From Bacteroides sp. MSB163 (lineage in GTDB: Bacteria; Bacteroidota; Bacteroidia; Bacteroidales; Bacteroidaceae): DNA of 64,000 nucleotides. Both the position numbers and the translations under genes were made by a program. The DNA is taken from NCBI RefSeq assembly GCF_036416795.1, contig NZ_CP143867.1, forward strand, positions 5,882,001 to 5,946,000, read 5' to 3'. Position 1 is the stretch's first letter. Every line of letters starts with the position of its first letter. Positions 17,469 to 26,300 of this stretch are shown here, in pieces. The notes under the pieces are model-generated. The model was not told where the DNA came from. It searched no databases and saw only the letters and a list, made by a program, of their open reading frames with translations.

Positions 17469-18083
17469 TTATAAAGCTTTTGCAAACGCATCAAACATGC
17501 ACGACCAGGATGAAGCTCCAGAATCCGCGTACCCGATAGAGCGTTCGCCATAATTACGGGCACGTCCGAAGTTTGCCTTCATTTCTTTGGTAGCTTCAGC
17601 ACCTTTCACAGCTGCTTCGGCACCCGCTGTCAGAATAGCCTTCACATCAGCAGAATCACAAGCATGAATGGCTTCCACCGCCGGTATCAGGGCATCCATC
17701 ATTGTTTTATCTCCCAGTTTTGCTTTTGTTTGTTTTCTCACACCTTCAAGTCCACCTGCAAACATAGCTTTTACACCTGCCACATCCAGTTCGGTACCTT
17801 CCGCATGGTCGCTCATTCCCAGGAAGAATCCCCCCAGTAAGGTACTGGTCGAACCGCTGATTTCAAGCATCAGGTTAAAACTCATATCATTCAGCATCGA
17901 CTTAAATTCAGTGCCCTTATCAGCCGTAGCAACAAGAGCGGACATGGATTGAACGATAGCTGTTCCATGGTCGCCATCTCCCAATACCGCATCCAGTTTT
18001 GAAAATTCATCGGAGCGCTCCGTAATGCACACCAACGCATTACGAAGCATCTTCTTGAAATCATCTATAGTCAGTTTATCCAT
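17469..18083 (-). CDS. dhaL: Dihydroxyacetone kinase L subunit (DhaL), nucleotide-binding
   Basis: A 204-residue all-helical protein that holds ADP/ATP for the DhaK active site. Seen: the magnesium-binding LDAVLGDGDHGTAI, the nucleotide-site GSTSTLLGGFFLGMS, DKTMMDALIPAVEA and the C-terminal GERSIGYADSGASSW. It starts 3 bp after dhaK, so the two are translated together. No DhaM phosphotransferase is present, so an ATP-dependent mode, as in two-subunit erythrulose or other ketose kinases, is more likely than PEP-dependent phosphorylation. The true ketose substrate is not known. Confidence 0.9.
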   Translation of the reverse strand: MDKLTIDDFKKMLRNALVCITERSDEFSKLDAVLGDGDHGTAIVQSMSALVATADKGTEFKSMLNDMSFNLMLEISGSTSTLLGGFFLGMSDHAEGTELDVAGVKAMFAGGLEGVRKQTKAKLGDKTMMDALIPAVEAIHACDSADVKAILTAGAEAAVKGAEATKEMKANFGRARNYGERSIGYADSGASSWSCMFDAFAKAL

Positions 18084-18086
18084 CTC

Positions 18087-19091
18087 TTACTTACCGATAG
18101 TGGTCCAATAAGGAGCATTAGACATTTTATTATTCAGATAATCTATATGATCGTCATCCAGCAAACCAAGAATCATTTGGAAACCAGCTTGTTCCTGAAC
18201 AGTCAACAACTCACCGATACGGGCGGCAGCCACTTCGATACCGGCATTTTCCAACACCTGATGAGCTTTGCGATAAACGATATTCATCTCCATGTGCGTA
18301 GTTGCCCCTACACCGTTAATAATTAACAGAGCCTTGTTACCGGCTTTCGGCTGTAGCTTCTTCATCAGCAAACCAATCATTTCTTCGGCTGTTTCATCGG
18401 CAGAAACCAGTTGCTTGCGACCGCCTCCACCTTCTCCATGCTGCCCCATACCGATTTCAATTTCACCGTCCGGAAGGTCGGAGATGGTCATACCGTTTTG
18501 CGGATGGGTACAGGATTTCATTGCCACTGCCAACGTAGCCAAGCGTGTATTGAAGCGTTCACCTATTTCAATAATCTCGTCCAACGACTTACCTTCTTCA
18601 GCGGCAGCTCCAACGATTTTAATCAAAGGGACACAACCTGCCAGACCACGACGATCTTCATCCGGTGCATCCAGTCCTGCACTGATATCATCGTGTGTCA
18701 GAATAGTCTTTACCTTAATGCCTGTACGTTCAGCCAACTGACATGCCATGTTTGCACTCATGATATCGCCAGAGTGATTCAACACCACAAGCAAGATACC
18801 AGCCTCACGTTTGAACATCTGCAAAGCCTGAAACAAGCGTTGCGCACCCGGAGCAGCAAAAATATCACCGACTACAGAGCAGTCCAACATTCCGTCCCCC
18901 ACGAAACCGCTTAATGCGGGTTCATGACCGGAACCACCCAAAGTGATCACAGCTACTTTATCTTCAGCTTTCGCATGTGCACGCACAATAATGTTTTCTC
19001 CGCCGATGGCTACCTGGTTACTATAAGCCATTACATATCCTTCCAGCAATTCAGCTGTCAGATTATCCGGATCATTTATGAATTTATTCAT
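18087..19091 (-). CDS. dhaK: Dihydroxyacetone kinase K subunit (DhaK), ketose-binding
   Basis: A 334-residue subunit that binds a small ketose covalently through a His and presents it for phosphorylation. Seen: ITLGGSGHEPALSGFVG near the N-terminus, VVLNHSGDIMSANMA, and GMGQHGEGG. Counting from the second Met (19091) puts that His at 218, the same number as the substrate-binding His of E. coli DhaK, which favours this start over the adjacent Met at 19094. Neighbours are a VOC gene 20 bp upstream and dhaL 3 bp downstream. The partner aldolase and the sugar-isomerase-like cupin suggest an isomerise-phosphorylate-cleave sequence. Confidence 0.92.
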   Translation of the reverse strand: MNKFINDPDNLTAELLEGYVMAYSNQVAIGGENIIVRAHAKAEDKVAVITLGGSGHEPALSGFVGDGMLDCSVVGDIFAAPGAQRLFQALQMFKREAGILLVVLNHSGDIMSANMACQLAERTGIKVKTILTHDDISAGLDAPDEDRRGLAGCVPLIKIVGAAAEEGKSLDEIIEIGERFNTRLATLAVAMKSCTHPQNGMTISDLPDGEIEIGMGQHGEGGGGRKQLVSADETAEEMIGLLMKKLQPKAGNKALLIINGVGATTHMEMNIVYRKAHQVLENAGIEVAAARIGELLTVQEQAGFQMILGLLDDDHIDYLNNKMSNAPYWTTIGK

Positions 19092-19114
19092 CATAGTTTC
19101 TTTCTACTAATTGA

Positions 19115-19432
19115 TTATTTATCAAACTGCATTAACTCCAAAGCAATACCCTCTTCTTCAATGAAAGCAATTGTCAGATTCTCTCCGCCCGGCATCGGTT
19201 CAACTAATACTTTTGCACCTTCCAATTCGGCTGCCAGATCATCGACTTCGTAAGCGATATGCGCTACTTTCTGAATCAATTCAGGCATCCAGCTGCCTTC
19301 TTCGAAACGCAAGTATTCTATCTTATTGGGGCTTTCATTAAAGTTAGTCAGCCATACTTTTAATCCTTCCACATATATCTCACCCGGTTGCGGTGTAGTG
19401 GTCGGTATTCCAAAATGATTAATCTTTCTCAT
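19115..19432 (-). CDS. VOC (glyoxalase/bleomycin-resistance) family protein
   Basis: A 105-residue cytoplasmic protein with the paired beta-alpha-beta pattern of the vicinal oxygen chelate fold: INHFGIPT at the start, HIAYEVDDLAAELEGAKVL in the middle and EEGIALELMQF at the end. The His near residue 7, His in HIAYEV and Glu in ALELMQ could form a metal site. VOC proteins isomerise, epimerise or cleave small oxygenated metabolites; the specific reaction cannot be told. It lies between the cupin lipoprotein gene (23 bp) and dhaK (20 bp), which supports a role in handling a small carbonyl or keto-sugar. Confidence 0.83.
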   Translation of the reverse strand: MRKINHFGIPTTTPQPGEIYVEGLKVWLTNFNESPNKIEYLRFEEGSWMPELIQKVAHIAYEVDDLAAELEGAKVLVEPMPGGENLTIAFIEEEGIALELMQFDK

Positions 19433-19455
19433 GGTATTCTTAATTATTGAATGAT

Positions 19456-20136
19456 TTACAAAGCCGCCTGTCCATTAGTGAAACGCAGACCATCGTTATC
19501 ATGGTAACATGCCCACTCATCTACAATGGCTCCCTCAGGACCGGCCATCATAAAGTGGAAAGTACCCAGCTCTTTCAGACGGAGAACATCACCCACATTC
19601 TGCTTCACAAAATTCTTGCTCTTGATAGGACCATGGGATGCCGGAACCGCAGGAGCATTCGGAGTCTCCTCTCCCACTTCGGAGAAGTTATAAACCCAAC
19701 CGTGATTTACCATCCATGACTCGTGTTTTGCCGGGAATGCCGTTTTTACATGGGCATGTTCCGGAATCATCTGTCCCGGCAACAAATAAATAGCATGTGC
19801 AAAGTAGCCATACTCAGGATCGTTTACCCAAAAAATGCCTCCCATACCCACATTCTCAAAGTCACCCAAACCGAAATCTGTAAACCAGATATCTTTCTCC
19901 ATCAGCGGAGTGTAAGGCACACCATAAAATTCAAACATGTCAAGGAATGCCTTCTTGGCAGCTTCCTGATCAAACTTTCCGTCTTTGTAGAAGTCAGCGT
20001 TCGTGTACTTCTTCTGATACGTTGCCTTTTCTTGTGTCATAACTTGTTCTGTTTTTTTAGATTCTGCCGTACAAGAAACGAATCCCATACCGCAGGCGGC
20101 AATTAATGCCAAGGTTAATACTTTTTTTAATCTCAT
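19456..20136 (-). CDS. Exported cupin lipoprotein resembling D-lyxose/aldose-ketose isomerase
   Basis: A 226-residue protein with lipoprotein signal (lipobox GFVSC, Cys near 22). The rest resembles the small cupin D-lyxose isomerases such as B. subtilis YdaE: WFTDFGLGDFENVGM, then LLPGQMIPEHAH, HESWMVNHGWVY, a late His in ELGTFHFMMAG, and GAIVDEWACYHDNDGLRF. The HxH, Glu and late His would bind the metal. Known YdaE-type enzymes are cytoplasmic, so a lipid-anchored version outside the inner membrane is unusual. Gene order (cupin, VOC, dhaK, dhaL, lsrF-like) suggests it prepares or recognises a sugar used by this operon. A pure binding role is possible. Confidence 0.72.
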   Translation of the reverse strand: MRLKKVLTLALIAACGMGFVSCTAESKKTEQVMTQEKATYQKKYTNADFYKDGKFDQEAAKKAFLDMFEFYGVPYTPLMEKDIWFTDFGLGDFENVGMGGIFWVNDPEYGYFAHAIYLLPGQMIPEHAHVKTAFPAKHESWMVNHGWVYNFSEVGEETPNAPAVPASHGPIKSKNFVKQNVGDVLRLKELGTFHFMMAGPEGAIVDEWACYHDNDGLRFTNGQAAL

Positions 20137-20169
20137 GTATTTATCTATTTTAATGGTTAATAATCAGCC

Positions 20170-21327
20170 TCAGCAAAGCACTCCCATTCCTTCTATCTCT
20201 ATCAGTAGTTCCGAACGGCACACATCGGTTAAAGTATAGATGGCAGGTAAATCGGGATATCGTTCTGTCACTACCAGTTTTGCTTTTTCCATATCTTCCC
20301 AACGCTTCACGTACACGCGGAAGGTGATAAGGGTAGCATTCTCCGTAGCAGGAATACCGGAACGATTGAGGTTATCACGGGATACCAGATATTCTATATT
20401 CTCTAAGGTAGTCAGAGTTTGCCGTTCAATACCAACGCCTTCCAGGCTCTGCTCACCACGAATAGCGGCTGTGCCCGATACATATACGAAACCATGATCC
20501 TCTTTCCATACAGCCTTGGCACGTTCGAATTTCGGAGTGGTCTTTTGAGGAAGAGCAGCATCTTTTTCTCCCAATAATACATTCTGTGAGTAAGCATGAG
20601 CGGCAATCTGCAAAGGATTATCCACCCCAAGGACCCGGACACTTCCATCTTTACAGAGTAAGGCATCCACATCAATCATAATGCCCCCCCACTGAGCCCC
20701 GATACCGGTAGCAGCCGGATAACCGGTAGTCCACTCCACACCATTATAGAATAGCGAACGCGCATCATTGAAATCCTGATAATGCTGATGCCCGGTTGCA
20801 TCACAGGCTGTTATCTTTTCAATATAGTTCCATTGACGTATGATTGAGGAAACCGGCATACCTTCTGTCTCCAATACCCTGGCTATCCTGAAGAATACTT
20901 CATGAGACTGCTCACGAATACTTTGATGCAACACATCCCCTGTCACACCGCTTAGAAACAAGCGTTTGCAGCCTTCTCTTTCGATAGTGATATAAGATAA
21001 ATCCTCCTGTATCCGATATTCAACACAATCCTGTTCCGTCAACTGCACTTCATGGACCTCCATCACCAATCCCATTGTCTGGGGGGGCTGTGCCACATAA
21101 CTTACAGTAGGCTTTTTCCCCTTGAAAAGCTTTTTCACAGCTTCTCTGATATAAGCAAAACGGGCTACATATTCTTCATTATCCACCGGCGCATCGAATA
21201 TCACCATGCGTACCGGTGTATAAACCGCTCTGTATTCCGCCAATAATTGCATCAGCATTTCCTTAAAAGGAGCTTTAGCAACTTGCAGGAAATGATGAAC
21301 AATCTCTATATTTTCGTGTGTAATCAT
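20170..21327 (-). CDS. Chorismatase of the FkbO/Hyg5/XanB2 family
   Basis: A 385-residue cytoplasmic protein without signal peptide. The C-terminal two thirds has the RidA-like trimeric fold of chorismatases, with signatures RQWNYIEKI, HYQDFNDARSLF and YPAATGIGAQWGG followed by RLFLSG- and VYVSGTA-type strands. FkbO hydrolyses chorismate to a dihydroxycyclohexadienoate; Hyg5 and XanB2 make 3- and/or 4-hydroxybenzoate. Which product this enzyme makes depends on a few active-site residues that I cannot assign without an alignment. It is the second gene of the operon (19 bp behind the dihaem gene), and the same operon carries its own DAHP synthase, which suggests dedicated flow into a chorismate-derived compound. 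Confidence 0.82.
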   Translation of the reverse strand: MITHENIEIVHHFLQVAKAPFKEMLMQLLAEYRAVYTPVRMVIFDAPVDNEEYVARFAYIREAVKKLFKGKKPTVSYVAQPPQTMGLVMEVHEVQLTEQDCVEYRIQEDLSYITIEREGCKRLFLSGVTGDVLHQSIREQSHEVFFRIARVLETEGMPVSSIIRQWNYIEKITACDATGHQHYQDFNDARSLFYNGVEWTTGYPAATGIGAQWGGIMIDVDALLCKDGSVRVLGVDNPLQIAAHAYSQNVLLGEKDAALPQKTTPKFERAKAVWKEDHGFVYVSGTAAIRGEQSLEGVGIERQTLTTLENIEYLVSRDNLNRSGIPATENATLITFRVYVKRWEDMEKAKLVVTERYPDLPAIYTLTDVCRSELLIEIEGMGVLC

Positions 21328-21346
21328 GGTCTTCTTTCCTATCCTG

Positions 21347-23140
21347 TTAAAGTGAATTCACATATTCGGCAAGTTCTTCCGCTTCTTTAGCTGATATTTT
21401 CTTTTCAATACCATGCTTGTGCACCGTAAATACTTCTTCCATGGTAGCAGCACGTCCATCAAAAAGATAAGGAGCTGTGCGCCAGACTTCACGCAGCGTT
21501 GGCGTATCCCACCCATTCTCAAACTCGATATCTTCACCAATACGGTGCATCTTCATATCCGTATAATAGGGACCGGAATGACATTCGTCACAATTAAACT
21601 TTTCATAAACCTTACGCCCCCGTTTAGCCTTCTCCGAAAGCTCACCATTCACCAAATAAGGGCTGGGAACCGGTTTCAATGACATTAGATACTCATCCAC
21701 ACACTCTGCAAACTCTTCCGGCAGATCACTGAACTGAATGAGCTTATATCCTGCACGAACAGCTATCTCGGCATGAGCGCGAATACCGGAAATCATGCAC
21801 GGTGGAGTGACATGGGAGAATAACAGGCTCTTGCAGTTTTTTGAATTACCAATGCCATCATTCATCAAATCCCAATTCATAGCATCCATACGCGCATCTC
21901 CCGGATGGCATCCATTGCACGACTGCCAGTTCTGAAAACAATGTTCCGCATCATTGAAGTATTTCTCACCACGCTGTATTCTGTTCTCCGTACGATTCTT
22001 CACCATAGCAACCGACTGAACATTTGCCGTATTCAAGTCCACGATATTCAATGTATCAGAGAAATAAGTAGGAACAACAGCCATTCCGTCCTTCAGCATC
22101 ATACAACGCGGTCCATTGCCTACCAACGCTACACGTTTACGCATACCATATAAAAAGCGTAAATCATATGCCAAAGCATCCTTTTGAGGATACCGCTCAA
22201 ACTTCTGAATAAATGCGGGATAATCTATCACACTGACCTCATGGGTACCGGAATGGCTGACCACAATCTTATCATCCGTACACTTCACATCCCATATACC
22301 TGCCGCACCCCGTTCCGGTTCATCCAGCAACACGGCACCCTCAAAGTTCAGAGTAGCCAGATTAACGATACTGATGGCACTGGTATTCATCCAGCCCTGT
22401 TGCAACTGGGATGTCGGAACCTGAAAACGACCCAGATTATGAGTAACCAGCAAATAACGCCCGTCCGGAGAAAGCGACATTCCACGCAAGGCATTACTTC
22501 CATTGGCCAGTTGAATATCCTTTATCTTCCGGAAACTATTCATATCAATCACTGATACGCAAGCAGCTACAGTATCTATATCCGCCCGTTGCATAGGTAG
22601 GAAATTGGTAACAAACAAGTGTTTTCCTTCTTTATCAAAAACAGCAGATTTCGGTTCACGCAATACTTTCACCGTTCTTATCACATTCTTTCCATTCTTA
22701 TCCAACTCTGACACTGTGCCGGCAAACTGGTTGCAAATATATAACTTGCCGTTACCCGCATTTACCAACGGAGCGCAAGCACCGGATGCTGTTTCCACAA
22801 AGACTTTTTCCGAAGGATTGGAAGCCGACAGGAAATAAACACCATTCTTATGTTCACCTGCCACCGTTGCATAAATCTGATCTCCATCTGTAGCAACTCC
22901 GGTAGGGACTTCATCCAGTTCCCACTCTTGCAAGCGTTCTTTATAATCTGATGAATAAATAGAAACCTTCTGAACACCTTTCTGAGATACGATCATTCCG
23001 GATTTATAAGGAGTAATACCCGTTATAAACAATGGAGTTCCTTCCGGCTGCTCCGTGGAATGAGTAGTAAATGCAAATAGAGATACCACTAAAAACACAG
23101 GCACTATAACCTTTGCGATGCTACGACTTTTATACTTCAT
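21347..23140 (-). CDS. YVTN beta-propeller fused to MauG/cytochrome c peroxidase-like dihaem domain
   Basis: A 597-residue exported protein (signal MKYKSRSIAKVIVPVFLVVSLFA). I chose the start at 23140 because it opens the signal peptide and lies about 25 nt after the predicted transcription start; the longer frame adds 29 residues that overlap the promoter. Residues about 40-380 are propeller blades (HLFVTNFLP, GRYLLVTHN). The C-terminal part has two haem sites: Cys408-His412 (SCNGCHPGD) and Cys517-His521 (CDECHSGPYY). GWDTPTLREVWRTAPYLFDGRAATMEEVF is typical of the peroxidase/MauG family. Such proteins oxidise peptides, cofactors or peroxide. It is the first gene of the operon. Confidence 0.88.
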   Translation of the reverse strand: MKYKSRSIAKVIVPVFLVVSLFAFTTHSTEQPEGTPLFITGITPYKSGMIVSQKGVQKVSIYSSDYKERLQEWELDEVPTGVATDGDQIYATVAGEHKNGVYFLSASNPSEKVFVETASGACAPLVNAGNGKLYICNQFAGTVSELDKNGKNVIRTVKVLREPKSAVFDKEGKHLFVTNFLPMQRADIDTVAACVSVIDMNSFRKIKDIQLANGSNALRGMSLSPDGRYLLVTHNLGRFQVPTSQLQQGWMNTSAISIVNLATLNFEGAVLLDEPERGAAGIWDVKCTDDKIVVSHSGTHEVSVIDYPAFIQKFERYPQKDALAYDLRFLYGMRKRVALVGNGPRCMMLKDGMAVVPTYFSDTLNIVDLNTANVQSVAMVKNRTENRIQRGEKYFNDAEHCFQNWQSCNGCHPGDARMDAMNWDLMNDGIGNSKNCKSLLFSHVTPPCMISGIRAHAEIAVRAGYKLIQFSDLPEEFAECVDEYLMSLKPVPSPYLVNGELSEKAKRGRKVYEKFNCDECHSGPYYTDMKMHRIGEDIEFENGWDTPTLREVWRTAPYLFDGRAATMEEVFTVHKHGIEKKISAKEAEELAEYVNSL

Positions 23141-23171
23141 AGTGATTGAATTAAGCTTGTTTTTCACATCA

Positions 23172-23286
23172 CAAAGATAGGGCATCACTGGTCTGAGGGT
23201 TATCAATCGTGTATCATTGACTTGCAATAATGTCTCAAAACAAATGTAGTGAGTATTTTGAGACGGTAGTGGGAATCGTTTGAGAC
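23172..23286 (-). promoter_or_regulatory. Promoter of the cytochrome/chorismatase operon with a three-copy TTTGAGAC site
   Basis: On the minus strand TATCTTTG (23179-23172) is a perfect -7 box, with a TTGA at 23206-23203 as a weak -33. Three copies of a GTCTCAAA word lie upstream: GTCTCAAAAC at 23232-23241, TTTTGAGAC at 23256-23264 (opposite orientation) and GTTTGAGAC at 23278-23286, 22 nt after the second. CTCAAAA at 23234 is 54 nt from the -7 box, as at two other promoters here. The likely binder is HTCS-2 or HTCS-1. Confidence 0.65.
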
Positions 23287-23314
23287 AAAAAAGGCGGAAA
23301 CTCCTTTCCGCCTT
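23287..23314 (-). terminator. Intrinsic terminator after HTCS-2
   Basis: A perfect 10-bp stem (AAGGCGGAAA and its complement, 23305-23314 and 23291-23300) with a GGAG loop is followed on the minus strand by TTTT. It begins 17 bp past the HTCS-2 stop codon and insulates the next operon. Confidence 0.93.
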
Positions 23315-23331
23315 AAATCTTATTTTTCATC

Positions 23332-26300
23332 TTACATCTTCTCTTTGTTCGCACTGTTCATCTGTACGAACTCCGTAGGTGTGAACCCATAGAACGCTTT
23401 AAACGAATTGGAGAAGTAGGAATGACTGTTGAATCCCAACAAAGTTGCCACTTCCGAAACGCTCATATTCGTTTCCTTCAGATAGCGCAATGCCACCTCC
23501 AGGCGCTTATTGCGTATCAGTTCCGTGGGCGAAAGCTCGGATATAGCTTTGATTTTGCGATAAAGATTAGCGCGGCTGATGCCGATCTGGTCACAAAGCA
23601 TCTCTATACCCAGATTCTGGTCAGATATATTCTTCTCAATAATCTCATACAGTTTCTGTGAGAAGCGTTCATCCGCCGAAGTGGTACTTACACCCACCAC
23701 TTCGGGCGAGAAGCGTTTGCCATACAGTTTCTTTAATTGTTCCCTCGACTGCAACAGGCTCTGAATACGTATCCGAAGCACATCCATACTGAAAGGCTTA
23801 ATCACGTAATCATCCGCCCCTGCCTCAAAACCTTCCCTTATATGCATCACCATGGAGCGTGCAGTCATCAGTATCACCGGGATATGTCCGATACGGATAT
23901 CATTCTTAATCATGGAGCAGAGTTCAAGCCCATTCCGCTTAGGCATCATAATATCACTCAACACTAAATCAGGGAAGAATTGTACTGCCTTATCATATCC
24001 TTTTATACCGTTTGCCGCTTCAATGATTTCATAGTCATTCTCCAAAGACTTATGCAGGTAATCCCGTACGTCTTTGTCATCTTCCACCAGGAGAACCACC
24101 GGCTTTTTGGGTGCTATTTCTCCAATGGGAGATGTTTGCGATTTCTCCACCGGCTGTGCAAATGCCGTATCTCCAATCGTTTCCACAGGCATGGAATCCG
24201 TTTCGTCCTCTGTGAAAGCTTCACGGGAAACAGGCAGCAAAACAATGAACCGTGCTCCTTCCGTCCCATCTTCCCGGTCTTCAATACGTATCACCCCCTT
24301 ATGCAGCTTTACAATGGAATACACCAGACTAAGCCCGATACCTGTACCCGGTACATTTACCCCTGCCGTTTCAGGTACCCGGTAGAAAGGCGTGAACACC
24401 TTATCCCGTTCCTGCGGTGGGATTCCACAGCCGGCATCCACAACCTGCAACATCATATACAGGGCAGAAGGGGCCACTTCCTTTCGATACGATTCTTCTA
24501 ACTCCCCGGCAGAAACACAATCTACTGACATACGTATGTCTTTGCCGGAAGGAGTATACTTGAATGCATTGGACAGTAAATTGAATACGACCTTTTCAAG
24601 CAGCATCTTATCATACCAGGCCTGGAACTCCCGGTCCCGGCAATCCAGAGTGAAAGTAATTTCATTGGTTTGTGCTATCTGATTGAATGCACAGTAGATC
24701 TCCGTAACAAACTCATATACATTATTCTCCGTGACTTGCAATTCCATCGTACCACTCTGATTTTTCTGCAAGTCCAGCAACTGATTAACCAATAGAAGAA
24801 GCCGTTGAGCATTTTTATAAATGACCATCAGTTTATCCCGCAGTTCCATAGCCACATCCATCCGCTTCACCAGTTCTTCAAAGGGAGTGATGATCAGCAT
24901 CAGGGGAGTACGTAACTCATGAGCAAAATTCGTGAACAGATGCATCTTCGCCTGATGGAACTCTTCCTGTTGCAGTTTCTCCTTCTGCTCCATTTGCAAC
25001 CTTTCCCGCAAACGGCGACGGGTATTAAAATAATGGAATATCGCGTAAAACACTCCTATCAGCAATAGTCCATAAATCAGGAAAGCATACCAAGTAGCCC
25101 ATAAAGGTGGGGTAATAACAATCCTCAAAGTCTTTCCTTCCTCATTCCATACCCCATCGTTATTACAAGCTTTGACATGAAAAAGATAGGTTCCCGGACG
25201 CAGATTGGTATAGTAAGCCGTACTACGTTCTCCCACATGATTCCAGTCTTCATCATATCCTTCCAACTTATAGGCATACCGGTTCATCTCCGGATTAATG
25301 AAATTCAACGCTTTATATCCTATAGCCAAATTGTTCTGATTGTATTGCAAATTAATAACCTTCGCTTCATTAAGCAACCCACTTAAGATTCCTGTTCCAT
25401 CATCTGCTCGCGCCACACGATTATTCACCAGCAAGTCCTCCAATACGATTGGCGGTACAAAACGATTCATCGGTATCTCCGGTGTATAAAAAGTGATAAA
25501 GCCATCATTACCGGTAAAGCATAATGTACCGTCCGGCATGGCTACCCCGCCCCGATACGTAAACTCACGCAAATGAATGCCATTATTGAATGGAAAGTTT
25601 TTAATCTCCCCAGTGGACGGAGAATAAGAGGAAATTCCCTGCAACGAGCTCATCCATAGATTTCCGTCCGCTCCTTCCAGCAATTTACAAATATCCCCTC
25701 CCATCAGTCCTTCTTTTTCTGTTACCCGGCGAAGCACACCACCGCGTTTATCCAGTTGAAAAATACCGCCTCCATAAGTAGACACCCATACATCACCGGA
25801 TCTGGTTGATAATATAGAAGATATGTAGTCACTTGGAATTTGCATTTCCTTTTCCGGTCGAGATGTACGAAATACAGTCAGTTCACCTGAATGAGTATTA
25901 TAACGATACAGACCGGCCGAACGCATACCTATCAATAGTACACCGGGACTCTCTTCCTCCATGCAACGAACAGAAGAAAAGTGTAATTTTTCCCCCTTCG
26001 ATCCGGTAAACTCAGTTTTCCGCTCACCGGAAGGAGTAAAACAAGTCAGTGCATATCCGGCTTTTGAAGTTCCTACCCATAAATTACCGTCTGCATCACG
26101 CACAATACCATAAACAGCAAGTTCTATGGGATATTTATAGAATAAAGAGAAACGCCGGGTAGCAAGATCAAAACGATAGACCTCACCCAATACCGTACCA
26201 CACCAGATACAGTCATCTTCAGCATACACTGTTTTGATAACATTCGAATTATGTACGGAATAACTGTCCTTATCAATCAGATAAAACTGCCCTTCCCCTG

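Noticed and set aside
23141..23227. N-terminal extension of the MauG-like protein
   Set aside because: It covers the predicted -7 box and precedes a clear signal peptide that starts at 23140.
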